Shown here one piece after another: positions 43,400-51,894 of a stretch of 64,000 bases of DNA. The position numbers were made by a program, and so were the translations under genes. Positions within the stretch are counted from its first letter, which is position 1. Each line of letters opens with the position of its first letter. This stretch comes from an uncultured Clostridia bacterium. GTDB lineage: Bacteria; Bacillota; Clostridia; Oscillospirales; CAG-272. The DNA lies in the NCBI GenBank assembly GCA_947588825.1, contig CANPZU010000007.1, positions 1 to 64,000 of the forward strand, given 5' to 3'. Under the pieces are notes generated by a model, which worked only from the letters and a program-made list of their open reading frames with translations, did not search any database and had not been told where the DNA came from.

Positions 43400-43969
43400 A
43401 TGGAAAAATTCATACCGGTTGTAGTTGTCAACAGTATCGAAGAGACCGAAAAAATACTGACCGCGCTTAAAAATAACGGTATCAACACGGCGGAGATAAC
43501 CTTTCGCACCGGCTGCGCCGCTGAGGCGATAGCGTACGCGAGAAAAAATCATAGTGAAATGTCTATAGGGGCGGGAACGGTTATAAACGCCGAGCAATGC
43601 GTCAAGGCGATCGCGTCGGGAGCGGAGTTCATTGTTTCGCCCGGACTTTCCGCGGCGGTTGCCCAGATATGCAAAAAAGAGAATATTCCCTATTATCCGG
43701 GCTGCGTTACACCGACCGAGATAATGCAGGCGCTCGATCTCGGCATTACCACGGTGAAGTTTTTTCCCGCCAACATTTACGGAGGACTTAAGGCGCTCAA
43801 AGCGCTGTCCGCTCCTTTCCCGCAGGTCAAATTCATCCCTACGGGGGGAGTCGACCGCTCAAATATCGACGAATTTCTCGCCTTTGACAAGGTTGAAGCG
43901 ATTGGCGGCAGCTTTTTTGTAAAAGAAGCTCTTGCAAAAATGAGTAATGAGGATGGTGATAAAAAATGA
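43400..43969 (+). CDS. eda: KDPG (2-keto-3-deoxy-6-phosphogluconate) aldolase
   Basis: A 189-residue class I aldolase that splits KDPG into pyruvate and glyceraldehyde-3-phosphate. GAGTVINAEQCVKAIASGAEFIVSP, YYPGCVTPTEIMQAL and VKFFPANIYGG (Schiff-base lysine in VKFFPA) identify it. FIPTGGVD follows. I start it at ATG 43400, with AGGTG nine bases upstream; GTG at 43388 is possible. Its stop overlaps the kinase start by four bases. Confidence 0.94.
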   Translation: MEKFIPVVVVNSIEETEKILTALKNNGINTAEITFRTGCAAEAIAYARKNHSEMSIGAGTVINAEQCVKAIASGAEFIVSPGLSAAVAQICKKENIPYYPGCVTPTEIMQALDLGITTVKFFPANIYGGLKALKALSAPFPQVKFIPTGGVDRSNIDEFLAFDKVEAIGGSFFVKEALAKMSNEDGDKK

Positions 43970-44988
43970 AAAAAGTCGTTACATTCGGAGAAATAATGCT
44001 GCGTCTTGCGCCGAACGGCTATTACCGTTTCTTTCAAAACGATCAAATGCAGGCTACCTTCGGAGGCGGCGAGGCGAATGTCGCCGTCTCTCTTGCGAAT
44101 TTCGGACTTGACAGCGTTTATGTGACAAAACTCCCCAAGCATGCCATAGGCGAGGCTGCCGTAAATTCTCTGAGATACTTTGGAGTAGACACCTCGAAGA
44201 TCGTGCGCGGAGGGGACCGAGTGGGTATATATTATCTTGAAAAAGGCGCTTCACAGCGAGGCTCCGTATGCATTTACGACCGCGCTCATTCGGCAATTTC
44301 CGAGGCAGAATCAAGTGATTTCAACTGGAATGAGATATTTGACGGCGCCGATTGGTTCCATTTTACCGGGATAACCCCGGCGCTGGGAGAAAACGTGGCG
44401 CGTATATGCCTTGAGGCTTGTAAGGCGGCCAAGGCGCTCGGCGTTAAGATTTCCTGCGATTTGAATTACAGAGGCAAGCTTTGGACAAAAGAACAGGCCA
44501 AGCGTACCATGAGCGAGCTTTGCCGCTTTGTGGATGTTTGCATCGCCAATGAGGAGGATGCAAAAGACGTGTTTGGTATAGAGGCTGCCAACACCGATAT
44601 ATACGGAGGAAAACTCGATCGAGAGGGATACCGTTCGGTGGCCTTGCAGCTTGCAAATACCTTTGGGTTTGAAAAGGTGGCTATAACCCTGCGCACTTCC
44701 ATTTCCGCAAGTGTCAACGACTGGGCGGCGCTGCTGTATGACGGGAACAATTACTGTTTTTCAAAGTCATACCATATGAACATAGTCGACCGCGTCGGAG
44801 GAGGAGACAGTTTCGGGGCAGGTCTGATATATGCCATACTTTCGGGCAAATCCTCCGCCGACTCGATAGAGTTTGCGGTGGCTGCCTCCGCCCTTAAGCA
44901 CTCGGTTGAAGGCGATTTCAACAGAGTGAGTGTTTTGGAAGTCGAAAAACTCGCCGGAGGAGACGGCAGCGGAAGGGTTCAAAGATAA
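43966..44988 (+). CDS. kdgK: 2-Keto-3-deoxygluconate kinase (PfkB family)
   Basis: A 340-residue ribokinase-type sugar kinase. FGEIMLRLAPNGYYRFFQ starts it, GGGEANVAVSLANFGL is the substrate-side PfkB motif, and DRVGGGDSFGAGLIYA holds the catalytic Asp and anion hole. It phosphorylates KDG, linking UxuA to the aldolase encoded just before it. A strong terminator follows at 45007. Confidence 0.93.
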   Translation: MKKVVTFGEIMLRLAPNGYYRFFQNDQMQATFGGGEANVAVSLANFGLDSVYVTKLPKHAIGEAAVNSLRYFGVDTSKIVRGGDRVGIYYLEKGASQRGSVCIYDRAHSAISEAESSDFNWNEIFDGADWFHFTGITPALGENVARICLEACKAAKALGVKISCDLNYRGKLWTKEQAKRTMSELCRFVDVCIANEEDAKDVFGIEAANTDIYGGKLDREGYRSVALQLANTFGFEKVAITLRTSISASVNDWAALLYDGNNYCFSKSYHMNIVDRVGGGDSFGAGLIYAILSGKSSADSIEFAVAASALKHSVEGDFNRVSVLEVEKLAGGDGSGRVQR

Positions 44989-45006
44989 AAAATAACGATT
45001 GTTTTA

Positions 45007-45044
45007 CAAGCGTCCGCCATTTTGCAACGGACGCTTGATTTTTT
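45007..45044 (+). terminator. Terminator of the hexuronate operon
   Basis: CAAGCGTCCG (45007-45016) and CGGACGCTTG (45028-45037) pair in a 10-bp stem with an 11-base loop, followed by ATTTTTT. Confidence 0.88.
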
Positions 45045-45069
45045 AAACAGAAAAATTTACGCTTTGCTA

Positions 45070-45097
45070 TTGACAAAATTAAAATGGATGCTATAAT
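45070..45097 (+). promoter_or_regulatory. Promoter of the folT-folC operon
   Basis: TTGACA (45070-45075) and TATAAT (45092-45097) are 16 bases apart and sit about 20 bases before the riboswitch. Confidence 0.8.
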
Positions 45098-45117
45098 TAA
45101 CACATAAACAAAATTTG

Positions 45118-45215
45118 AAGAGTAAGAGCAGTGCGCGTCAAGTGTTTGTCGAACGGGGAGTTGTCGACAGAACGAAAAGCATTTATGCTTGCGGTGTCTG
45201 CTCTGCATCCCGCTT
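45118..45215 (+). ncRNA. Tetrahydrofolate (folT-type) riboswitch
   Basis: P1 arms AGAGCAG (45125-45131) and CTGCTCT (45198-45204) enclose the conserved core GCGTCAAGTGTTTGTCGAAC, then GGGGAGTTGTCGACAGAACGAA, and end in GCGGTGTCTGCTCTGCATCCCGC. These match the THF riboswitch consensus (CG-GUUAAGUGUGUGUGAAUGGGAUGUCGUCACACAACG ... GGUG ... UGCAUCCGC). It precedes a folate transporter and folylpolyglutamate synthase, exactly the expected regulon. Confidence 0.92.
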
Positions 45216-45223
45216 CGCGACTT

Positions 45224-45279
45224 GAATAAAATGGTATACCCTTCTTTATTCTCGCTTTTGCTTAGCGCGGTAAAGGAGG
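45224..45279 (+). promoter_or_regulatory. Riboswitch expression platform (Shine-Dalgarno sequestration)
   Basis: CCTTCTTTA (45240-45248) can pair with TAAAGGAGG (45271-45279), the folT ribosome binding site, with one wobble. The overlapping TTTATTC (45245-45251) can instead pair with GAATAAA (45224-45230). These exclusive pairings suggest translational control by the upstream THF aptamer. Confidence 0.55.
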
Positions 45280-45286
45280 TTTTATT

Positions 45287-45820
45287 ATGCAAAAAAATGA
45301 AAAAATCAAGCATGTAATGCGTATAACGACATGCGCAATGCTGATTGCTTTGAGTACGGTTATAGGAATTGTTTGCAAGGATTTGTTCACCTTCGGCTTT
45401 TATTACAGGCTTACGTTTGAGAATCTGCCTGTGATTTTTGCCTCGGTTACGCTTGGGCCGTTGTACGGCGCCGTTGTCGGTCTGTGCGAGGATGTAATAA
45501 GCTGTCTGTGTTCTACAAACCCTCAAATCAACCCCATCATCACTCTCGGCGCCGTATGCGTAGGCGCTTTCAGCGGTATTGTCGCAGGGATCATAAAAAA
45601 AGACGGGCTTGTCAAACTCATAGCCGCGGCTGCAATTGGACACCTTGTAGGGCAGGTGATCATAAAATCGATAGGTAAGATGATATATTTTGGAATGCCC
45701 TTTGTCGGATTATTTATCGGGCTCGCTTTTTCGGCGGTTATCTGCTTTATCGAGGTGATTGTCATTCATCTGCTGCTGAAAAACAAGGCTGTAAACAAGT
45801 ATATTGTAAAACTGAAGTGA
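45287..45820 (+). CDS. folT: Folate ECF transporter S component
   Basis: A 177-residue membrane protein with about six helices. TFGFYYRLTFENLPVIFASVTLGPLYGAVVG is the folate-type ECF S-component signature. It binds folates and uses a shared ECF energizing module encoded elsewhere. It lies directly behind a tetrahydrofolate riboswitch with a strong AAAGGAGG, and folC starts one base after its stop. Confidence 0.93.
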   Translation: MQKNEKIKHVMRITTCAMLIALSTVIGIVCKDLFTFGFYYRLTFENLPVIFASVTLGPLYGAVVGLCEDVISCLCSTNPQINPIITLGAVCVGAFSGIVAGIIKKDGLVKLIAAAAIGHLVGQVIIKSIGKMIYFGMPFVGLFIGLAFSAVICFIEVIVIHLLLKNKAVNKYIVKLK

Positions 45821-45821
45821 C

Positions 45822-47105
45822 ATGACATATAACGAAAGTCTCGAATATATAAAAAAGCTCGCTCTTCGGGGCAGCAAGCCCGGACTGGAAAGGATAAGCG
45901 GTCTTCTTTCTTCTCTTGGCAATCCTCAAAAGAAGCTGCGCTGTATACATGTAAGTGGCACCAACGGCAAGGGTTCCGTATGTGCGATGCTCGCCTCTAT
46001 CCTTAAAAGAGCAGGGTATAATGTCGGGGTGTTCACCTCTCCCGCTCTTGAAAGGGTAAATGAGATGTTTGTATATAACGGTCGGGAAATATCCGACCTT
46101 GACTTTGCTTTGCTTACTAAAAAGCTTATGCCCGAATGCGAGAGGGCGGAAGCGACCGAGTACGAATTTTACACTGCCGCCGCGTATTACTATTTCAGCT
46201 TGCTTAATACCGATATCGTAATTATAGAGTGTTGTATGGGCGGACTCCTTGACGCCACCAATGTAATAGATTCTCCGATTTTATCCGTTATAACCGGAAT
46301 CGCAAAGGATCACACTGCCTTTTTAGGCCCTAAACTTTCGGACATCGCTTTTCATAAGGCGGGCATTATTAAAGAAAATTGTCCGGTTGTCGTAAACTGC
46401 AAGGATCAGGCGGCGTACGAGGTCATAGCATCTGTCGCCAAGCGTAAAGGCGCCGACTGTGTGAGAGTGAGCGATGTCCCCCGGCTTATCGATATGAGTA
46501 TTGACGGCATACGGTTTGATTGCGGTCTAATGAAACGCGTCTGTCTTTTTCTTGCGGGTGAATATCAAATGACAAACGCGATTACCGTCCTGTATTGCAT
46601 CGATATTCTAAAAAAACAGGGATTGAGAATCGGAGAAGATAATATAAGGCAAGGACTTGCAAATGCTTTTTGGAAAGGACGTTTTGAGGTGCTCTCTCGC
46701 GACCCTCTTGTGATATTTGACGGATGCCATAACATGCAGGGCTGCGAGAGCGTTGAAAAAACGGTTGAAGCCGTTTTTGGAGAAAAAAAGCTTATTTTTG
46801 TCACCGGGGTCATGAAAGACAAGGATTATTCAAAAATGGCAGAGATAATGCGTCCTCACGCCTCATGTGTTTTTACCGTGACGCCGAACAACAAAAGGGC
46901 GCTTGACGCACAATCCCTTGCCGACGTATATAAAAAGCTCGGGGCAAAATGCGTTACAAGCTGCGACGATATAAAAAGCGCCGTGGCGGGCGCGTTTGAC
47001 GCAGCCAAAAAAAGCAGGGAAGCGATTTTTATATTCGGTTCTCTGTACATGTATGGGGAAATCAAAGCGGAAATTCAAAAGTTTGTATTGAAATCGGGTG
47101 AATGA
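45822..47105 (+). CDS. folC: Folylpolyglutamate synthase / dihydrofolate synthase
   Basis: A 427-residue Mur-ligase-type enzyme adding glutamates to folates to retain them in the cell. The P-loop is HVSGTNGKGSVCAML; TSPALERVNEMF, ECCMGGLLDATNV, and DHTAFLG follow. The C-terminal domain contains FDGCHNMQGCES, with Cys in place of the usual Ala in DGAHN. It shares the riboswitch-controlled transcript with folT. Confidence 0.95.
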   Translation: MTYNESLEYIKKLALRGSKPGLERISGLLSSLGNPQKKLRCIHVSGTNGKGSVCAMLASILKRAGYNVGVFTSPALERVNEMFVYNGREISDLDFALLTKKLMPECERAEATEYEFYTAAAYYYFSLLNTDIVIIECCMGGLLDATNVIDSPILSVITGIAKDHTAFLGPKLSDIAFHKAGIIKENCPVVVNCKDQAAYEVIASVAKRKGADCVRVSDVPRLIDMSIDGIRFDCGLMKRVCLFLAGEYQMTNAITVLYCIDILKKQGLRIGEDNIRQGLANAFWKGRFEVLSRDPLVIFDGCHNMQGCESVEKTVEAVFGEKKLIFVTGVMKDKDYSKMAEIMRPHASCVFTVTPNNKRALDAQSLADVYKKLGAKCVTSCDDIKSAVAGAFDAAKKSREAIFIFGSLYMYGEIKAEIQKFVLKSGE

Positions 47106-47106
47106 T

Positions 47107-47454
47107 ATGTTACAATATCCATGCAATGCGGTGGAATACTATTACATCGCGGGCGCCGAGGTAACGCGCGAAGAGTATGTGGATATGATGCTGCGCAAAA
47201 TCGGAAAAGAGATATTTGCAAAATACTATTACGATTTTCGCAGACTTGATTTTGAAGTGTATTCTCTTATCAATGAAAACTACACCGAAAAATCCAAGAA
47301 AAGAAGGACTTCATTGGCAATATCGCTTATTCGGCAGGGACTTGCCGAGGACGCGCTTTTGAATATCGCATCCGCCAAAAAAATCGATCCCGTTATCGCA
47401 CGTCTTGCAAGATCTATCTATTCATGCGAGTTTCACAAGGAGCTTGGAATTTGA
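47107..47454 (+). CDS. Uncharacterised 115-residue protein
   Basis: I do not recognise it. It is a soluble, charged, probably helical protein (EEYVDMMLRKIGKEIFAKYYYDFRRLDFEVYSLI). ATG 47107 lies one base after the folC stop, and a GTG at 47098 is an alternative, so it is likely the third gene of the folT-folC transcript. Its stop codon begins a five-unit 7-base tandem repeat. Confidence 0.6.
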   Translation: MLQYPCNAVEYYYIAGAEVTREEYVDMMLRKIGKEIFAKYYYDFRRLDFEVYSLINENYTEKSKKRRTSLAISLIRQGLAEDALLNIASAKKIDPVIARLARSIYSCEFHKELGI

Positions 47455-47488
47455 TTTTAGATTTTAGATTTTAGATTTTAGATTTCAG
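47454..47488. repeat. 7-bp tandem repeat after the 115-residue gene
   Basis: Four copies of ATTTTAG and one ATTTCAG start at the last base of the TGA stop and fill the spacer up to the ribosome binding site of the next gene. Confidence 0.9.
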
Positions 47489-47509
47489 ATTAAAGAAAGG
47501 AAACTGCTT

Positions 47510-48364
47510 ATGTACAACTTTCCGATAGGAGCTATGCTCGATTCTTTCAGACTGTCCACAAAAGACGCGATAAAAAAGGCGGCGCAAATAGGGGCAAAGG
47601 GTATTCAAATGTACTCCACAAACGGAGAAAATTCACCAGAAAATATGACCTCTTCCCGCATTTGCGAAATCAAAAAAATGATGTCCGACAACGGACTTGT
47701 CTTTTCCGCTCTCTGCGGAGATCTCGGAATGGGTTTCGGCAACAGGGAAAAAAATCCAAAGCTCATCGAAAAATCAAAGCGCATTCTCGATCTTGCAAAA
47801 AAGCTTGATACTGATGTAGTGACGACGCATATAGGCGTTGTACCGTCAGATATCACGCATGACAGGTATAAAATAATGCAGGAGGCTTGCCGGGAGCTTG
47901 CCGAATACGCTGACAGTGTAAAGGCGCATTTTGCAATTGAAACCGGCCCCGAAACGGCGCTTACGCTGAAAACCTTTCTCGATTCGCTTGATTCAAAGGG
48001 GGTGGCGGTTAACCTCGACCCCGCAAACCTTGTTATGGTAACTGGAGAGGACCCCGTGAAAGCGGTTTATACGCTCGGGGATTACATTGTTCACACACAC
48101 GCCAAAGACGGTATCATGCTTTACAAAAAGGATGCCGAAGTCGTATACGGCGTGAAGGCCGACGCACAGGCAAAGCACAGCGGGCCTTCATATCGTGAAA
48201 TGCCTCTCGGAGAAGGAAACGTCGATTTTGTCTCATATATGAGGGCGCTTGAGGAAGTGGGATATAGAGGATTTTTGACCATCGAACGCGAGTGCGGAGA
48301 GGACCCCGCAAAGGATATCGAGACGGCGGTCACATTTCTTAAAAACATAATAAACAACAACTGA
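47510..48364 (+). CDS. Sugar phosphate isomerase/epimerase (AP-endonuclease-2 TIM barrel)
   Basis: A 284-residue xylose-isomerase-like TIM barrel. GAKGIQMYS, FSALCGDLG, VVTTHIG, FAIETGPETA, VNLDPANLVM, HTHAKDG and FLTIERECGEDP carry the metal-binding Glu, Asp and His residues of the family. The sugar substrate is unknown. GAAAGGAAA precedes the ATG. It forms a plausible catabolic pair with the Gfo/Idh/MocA gene that follows. Confidence 0.88.
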   Translation: MYNFPIGAMLDSFRLSTKDAIKKAAQIGAKGIQMYSTNGENSPENMTSSRICEIKKMMSDNGLVFSALCGDLGMGFGNREKNPKLIEKSKRILDLAKKLDTDVVTTHIGVVPSDITHDRYKIMQEACRELAEYADSVKAHFAIETGPETALTLKTFLDSLDSKGVAVNLDPANLVMVTGEDPVKAVYTLGDYIVHTHAKDGIMLYKKDAEVVYGVKADAQAKHSGPSYREMPLGEGNVDFVSYMRALEEVGYRGFLTIERECGEDPAKDIETAVTFLKNIINNN

Positions 48365-48411
48365 TTTAAATTGTTTTTTATAAGATTTATCGACAAAAAG
48401 AGGAAAAGTTC

Positions 48412-49473
48412 ATGAAGATAAAAGTTGGTATAATAGGAGTCGGCAGCATATCGGTTTCGCACATATACGGATATTTGAAGCGGCCGGATGTAGAGCTTTA
48501 CGCGTTTTGCGATATCAACAGAGAAAGGCTTGAGTATATGGGCAAAAAGTTCGGTGTTACGAAACTGTTCACCGATGTAAACGATATGCTTAGCCTGAAG
48601 GAACTTGACGCGGTCAGCGTATGCACATGGAACAGCGCTCACGCTCCGTGTACCATAGCGGCTCTTAAGGCGGGAAAGCATGTGCTTTGCGAAAAGCCCA
48701 TGGCACTGAATTCCGCCGAAGCCGAGAAAATGAAAAAAGTTGCCGATGAAAGCGGCAAGCTTCTTATGATCGGATTTGTCAGAAGACACGGTAACGACTG
48801 CAAAATACTTAAAGAGTTTATAGATACCGATTATCTCGGGGAGATATACTATTCAAAAGCCACATATCTTCGCCGGGACGGAAATCCCAACGGTTGGTTT
48901 GCCGACAGGAGCAGAAGCGGAGGCGGTCCTCTTATCGACCTCGGGGTGCATGTTATTGATCTTGTAAGGTATCTTATGGGCGGACCGATGCCAATATCGG
49001 TTTACGGCGCCACATTCCAAAAGCTGTTTAACAGACCAAATATAAAAAAGGCTCCGGGTCATTACCGTGCGGCAAGCTCAAGTGGCAAAGACATGTGTAC
49101 GGTGGAAGATCTCGCCTCGGCTATGATCAGATTTGACAACGGCTCTGTTTTACATATCGAAGCCTCATTCTCGCTCAATATAAAATCCCCGGAGGAAAAG
49201 ATCGAGCTTTTTGGAACCAAAGGAGGAGCAAAGCTTGACCCGGAGCTTGAGCTTTATAGCGATGTAAACAACTATTTGTGCAACGTTCAGCTTGACATGC
49301 CTACCGCGCTTTCCTTTGACGGACTTTTTGAGAACGAAATATCCCACTTTATCGACTGTATAAACGGTAAAACGGAGTGCATCGCACCCGCAAAGGACGG
49401 CGTGGCGCTTATGAAAATACTTGACGCAGTATATCTTTCCGCAGAGATCGGTCACGAGGTGACCTTGGCATGA
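48412..49473 (+). CDS. Gfo/Idh/MocA family oxidoreductase
   Basis: A 353-residue NAD(P)-dependent dehydrogenase of sugars or inositols. The N-terminal Rossmann motif is VGIIGVGSISVSHIYGYLK; CEKPMALNSAEA (EKP motif) and GPLIDLGVHVIDLVRYLMG (catalytic His region) follow. AGAGGAAAA precedes the ATG. It overlaps a 30-residue ORF by four bases at its end. Confidence 0.92.
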   Translation: MKIKVGIIGVGSISVSHIYGYLKRPDVELYAFCDINRERLEYMGKKFGVTKLFTDVNDMLSLKELDAVSVCTWNSAHAPCTIAALKAGKHVLCEKPMALNSAEAEKMKKVADESGKLLMIGFVRRHGNDCKILKEFIDTDYLGEIYYSKATYLRRDGNPNGWFADRSRSGGGPLIDLGVHVIDLVRYLMGGPMPISVYGATFQKLFNRPNIKKAPGHYRAASSSGKDMCTVEDLASAMIRFDNGSVLHIEASFSLNIKSPEEKIELFGTKGGAKLDPELELYSDVNNYLCNVQLDMPTALSFDGLFENEISHFIDCINGKTECIAPAKDGVALMKILDAVYLSAEIGHEVTLA

Positions 49474-49562
49474 CGGGCAAAATAAGAGCTCTTCTTGCCG
49501 TGATTGTCGCAAAAAATATTTACAAAAGCGCCTGTAAAGCCGCGAAAAGTTTTACAAGATAA
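49470..49562 (+). CDS. Possible 30-residue coupled small protein
   Basis: ATG at 49470 overlaps the Gfo/Idh/MocA stop (ATGA) and opens MTGKIRALLAVIVAKNIYKS, followed by ACKAAKSFTR and TAA. The sequence is basic and amphipathic with a short hydrophobic core. No separate ribosome binding site is needed if coupled. It may be spurious. The remainder of 49563-49734 holds nothing I can support. Confidence 0.35.
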   Translation: MTGKIRALLAVIVAKNIYKSACKAAKSFTR

Positions 49563-49734
49563 AAAACGGTTGTTTTATCCGTGTCCGTACCGGGTCTGAG
49601 CTTAAATTATGATCGTCGGTGCGGACTCTGTATTTATGTATGTCTTTTATTTTTACAATTGTTCAAACTGTATTCCTTTTTTGTTAATATGTAGAATGTA
49701 AAATATACCTTGATTTATCAAATGCGGAGTTCAT

Positions 49735-51786
49735 ATGAAATTTAAAAATAAACTTACAAAAATATATAAAAAGCTGACTGCGAAAAACGCCGAAGGAGCT
49801 CCGGCTATTTTCGACTCGGTTGCGTTTTACGCGATTTTTTCACTGATTCTTGAATTTGTAATTGAAATACTCTCAAACCATTCGATTACCGCGGCGCTAA
49901 AATTCCTTGTTTTCAATCCTTTTGGTTTTTTGATAAACGCTCTTATCATCTTTTTCACACTGTCTTTCTCCTTTTTTATTCCCAAAAGAAGCTTTACGTT
50001 TTTCTTTATCTCGATAATATGGTTTGGACTTGGTTTTGCAAATTTCGTTTTGCAGTTTAAGAGGGTAACTCCCCTTACAGCGGTTGATTTTACTCTTATA
50101 CCGAGCGTTGCCAAAATATTTTCGGTATATTTAACGGCGTTTGAGATTATAGGTATTGCCATTTTATTTATAATCACGATTTCTTTGCTCGTCTTTGCGG
50201 CGATAAAGCTTCGTTCATACAAGGTAAATCTGAAAAAGGCGGCGGTGATAACCGTTTCACTTGCGCTTTCTCTTATCATTTCCCTGAATGTCGGAATATG
50301 GACTTCCGCGCTTTCAACCGACTTTTATAATCTCAATAACGCTTATGCCGATTACGGTTTTCCGTTTTGCTTTGTTGCCGGAGCCTTTGATCGGGGAATC
50401 GATAAACCCTCTCAGTACAGCGAGTACTCGATTGCCGATATATTAAACAAGATCGACGTCGATGAAACCGGCGTTCCCGACAGCAAACCAAACATAATTT
50501 ATGTTCAGCTTGAAAGCTTTTTTGACGTAAACTACCTTGACATCCTTTCTTTTTCGGAAAATCCTGTTTTGTATTTTGAACAGCTTAAAAAAGAAGGGCT
50601 GAGCGGATTTCTGACCGTTCCCGTTATAGGCTCGGGAACGGTAAACACTGAATTTGAGGTGCTCTCCGGAATGGACCTTGATTTTTTCGGGGCAGGAGAA
50701 TACCCTTATAAAACGGTTCTCAAAAACTACACATGTGAGACGGTCGCGTATGATCTCATGGAGATCGGTTACTCCACGCACGCGGTGCACAATTACGAGG
50801 GCTCGTTTTACGACCGTAACGAGGTGTACCCTCACCTTGGCTTTGAAAGCTTCACCAGCATTGAATACATGAACAAGGTAGAGTACAACGCAAGCGGCAA
50901 ATGGCCTGACGATTCAATACTCACATCTCAGATAACAGACGCGCTGAAAAGCACATCAGGTCCTGATTTTGTCATGGCGGTCTCGGTGCAAGGGCACGGT
51001 AAATATCCTCCTTCCGAAACGGTCGACGGATACAACGAGCGCATTTCAGTATCCTATGCGGACGGATATGAGGGAGAAACGGACCTGCTTCCTTCTTACA
51101 GTTACTACGTAAATCAGATAGATGAAATGGACGACTTTATAAAAGAGCTTGTCAGCGCGGTAAAAAAACTCGACGAGGAAACGGTTATAGTGTTTTACGG
51201 CGACCATCTTCCGAGTCTGTTTATAAAGAATGAGGATCTTTCAAACGGAAACATATATACCACCGAGTATGTCATGGTGTCAAATTTCGGACTTGAGGAA
51301 AGAGCCGAGCGTATCGGAGACATTTCAACCTATCAGCTTTCGGCAAAAGTGCTCAAAACTCTCGGAATAGAAAACGGCATCCTAACAAAGTTTCACCAAA
51401 AATGCGCAAATGAAGAGCTGTATATGGAGTGGTTCCACGATTTGAGCTATGACATGCTGTACGGAAAGCGCTATGTGTACGGCGGCAACAAAGAGCGCTA
51501 TCCTGTTCTCGACATGAAAATGGGAATCAGGGATATCAAGATAAATGACTGCCGCTTAGAAAACGGATATTTATATGTAACGGGCGAAAATTTCACAAAA
51601 TGGAGCGTTATAGAAGTAAACGGCAGGCTATTTACCGACACGGAGATGATCGGCGAGGATCTTATCAGGGTGCGTTACACAAAATCTCCCGATAACATAT
51701 CGCAAGTGGCGGTAGTACAGTATTCGGCGACAAACGTTGTTCTCAGCACGACGGAGCCTTTTGCCTTTGAGCATTTGAATCAGTAA
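49735..51786 (+). CDS. LTA synthase-like sulfatase-fold phosphoglycerol transferase
   Basis: A 683-residue membrane enzyme. Five hydrophobic segments occupy about residues 22-195. The extracellular alkaline-phosphatase-fold domain has NIIYVQLESFFDV (metal Glu), GSGTVNTEFEVLSG (nucleophile Thr), HNYEGSFYDRNEVY and FYGDHLPSL. The C-terminal 85 residues (DIKINDCRLENGYLYVTGENF) look like an added IPT/TIG-type beta domain, uncommon in LtaS. It probably transfers glycerol phosphate to a wall or lipid acceptor. Confidence 0.87.
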   Translation: MKFKNKLTKIYKKLTAKNAEGAPAIFDSVAFYAIFSLILEFVIEILSNHSITAALKFLVFNPFGFLINALIIFFTLSFSFFIPKRSFTFFFISIIWFGLGFANFVLQFKRVTPLTAVDFTLIPSVAKIFSVYLTAFEIIGIAILFIITISLLVFAAIKLRSYKVNLKKAAVITVSLALSLIISLNVGIWTSALSTDFYNLNNAYADYGFPFCFVAGAFDRGIDKPSQYSEYSIADILNKIDVDETGVPDSKPNIIYVQLESFFDVNYLDILSFSENPVLYFEQLKKEGLSGFLTVPVIGSGTVNTEFEVLSGMDLDFFGAGEYPYKTVLKNYTCETVAYDLMEIGYSTHAVHNYEGSFYDRNEVYPHLGFESFTSIEYMNKVEYNASGKWPDDSILTSQITDALKSTSGPDFVMAVSVQGHGKYPPSETVDGYNERISVSYADGYEGETDLLPSYSYYVNQIDEMDDFIKELVSAVKKLDEETVIVFYGDHLPSLFIKNEDLSNGNIYTTEYVMVSNFGLEERAERIGDISTYQLSAKVLKTLGIENGILTKFHQKCANEELYMEWFHDLSYDMLYGKRYVYGGNKERYPVLDMKMGIRDIKINDCRLENGYLYVTGENFTKWSVIEVNGRLFTDTEMIGEDLIRVRYTKSPDNISQVAVVQYSATNVVLSTTEPFAFEHLNQ

Positions 51787-51894
51787 CACAATGGCGCAAG
51801 TGCTCTCTATGTCTTTTTGGCCGCGTATATTATAGTCCGAGAGTGCAAAACCGATAGCAAAAGCACCGCGCGGCAAATCGGAAAGGATTGTACA

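Noticed and set aside
47454..47488. CRISPR-like array
   Set aside because: It is a 7-base contiguous tandem repeat without spacers; no CRISPR-type repeats or cas genes occur in the window.
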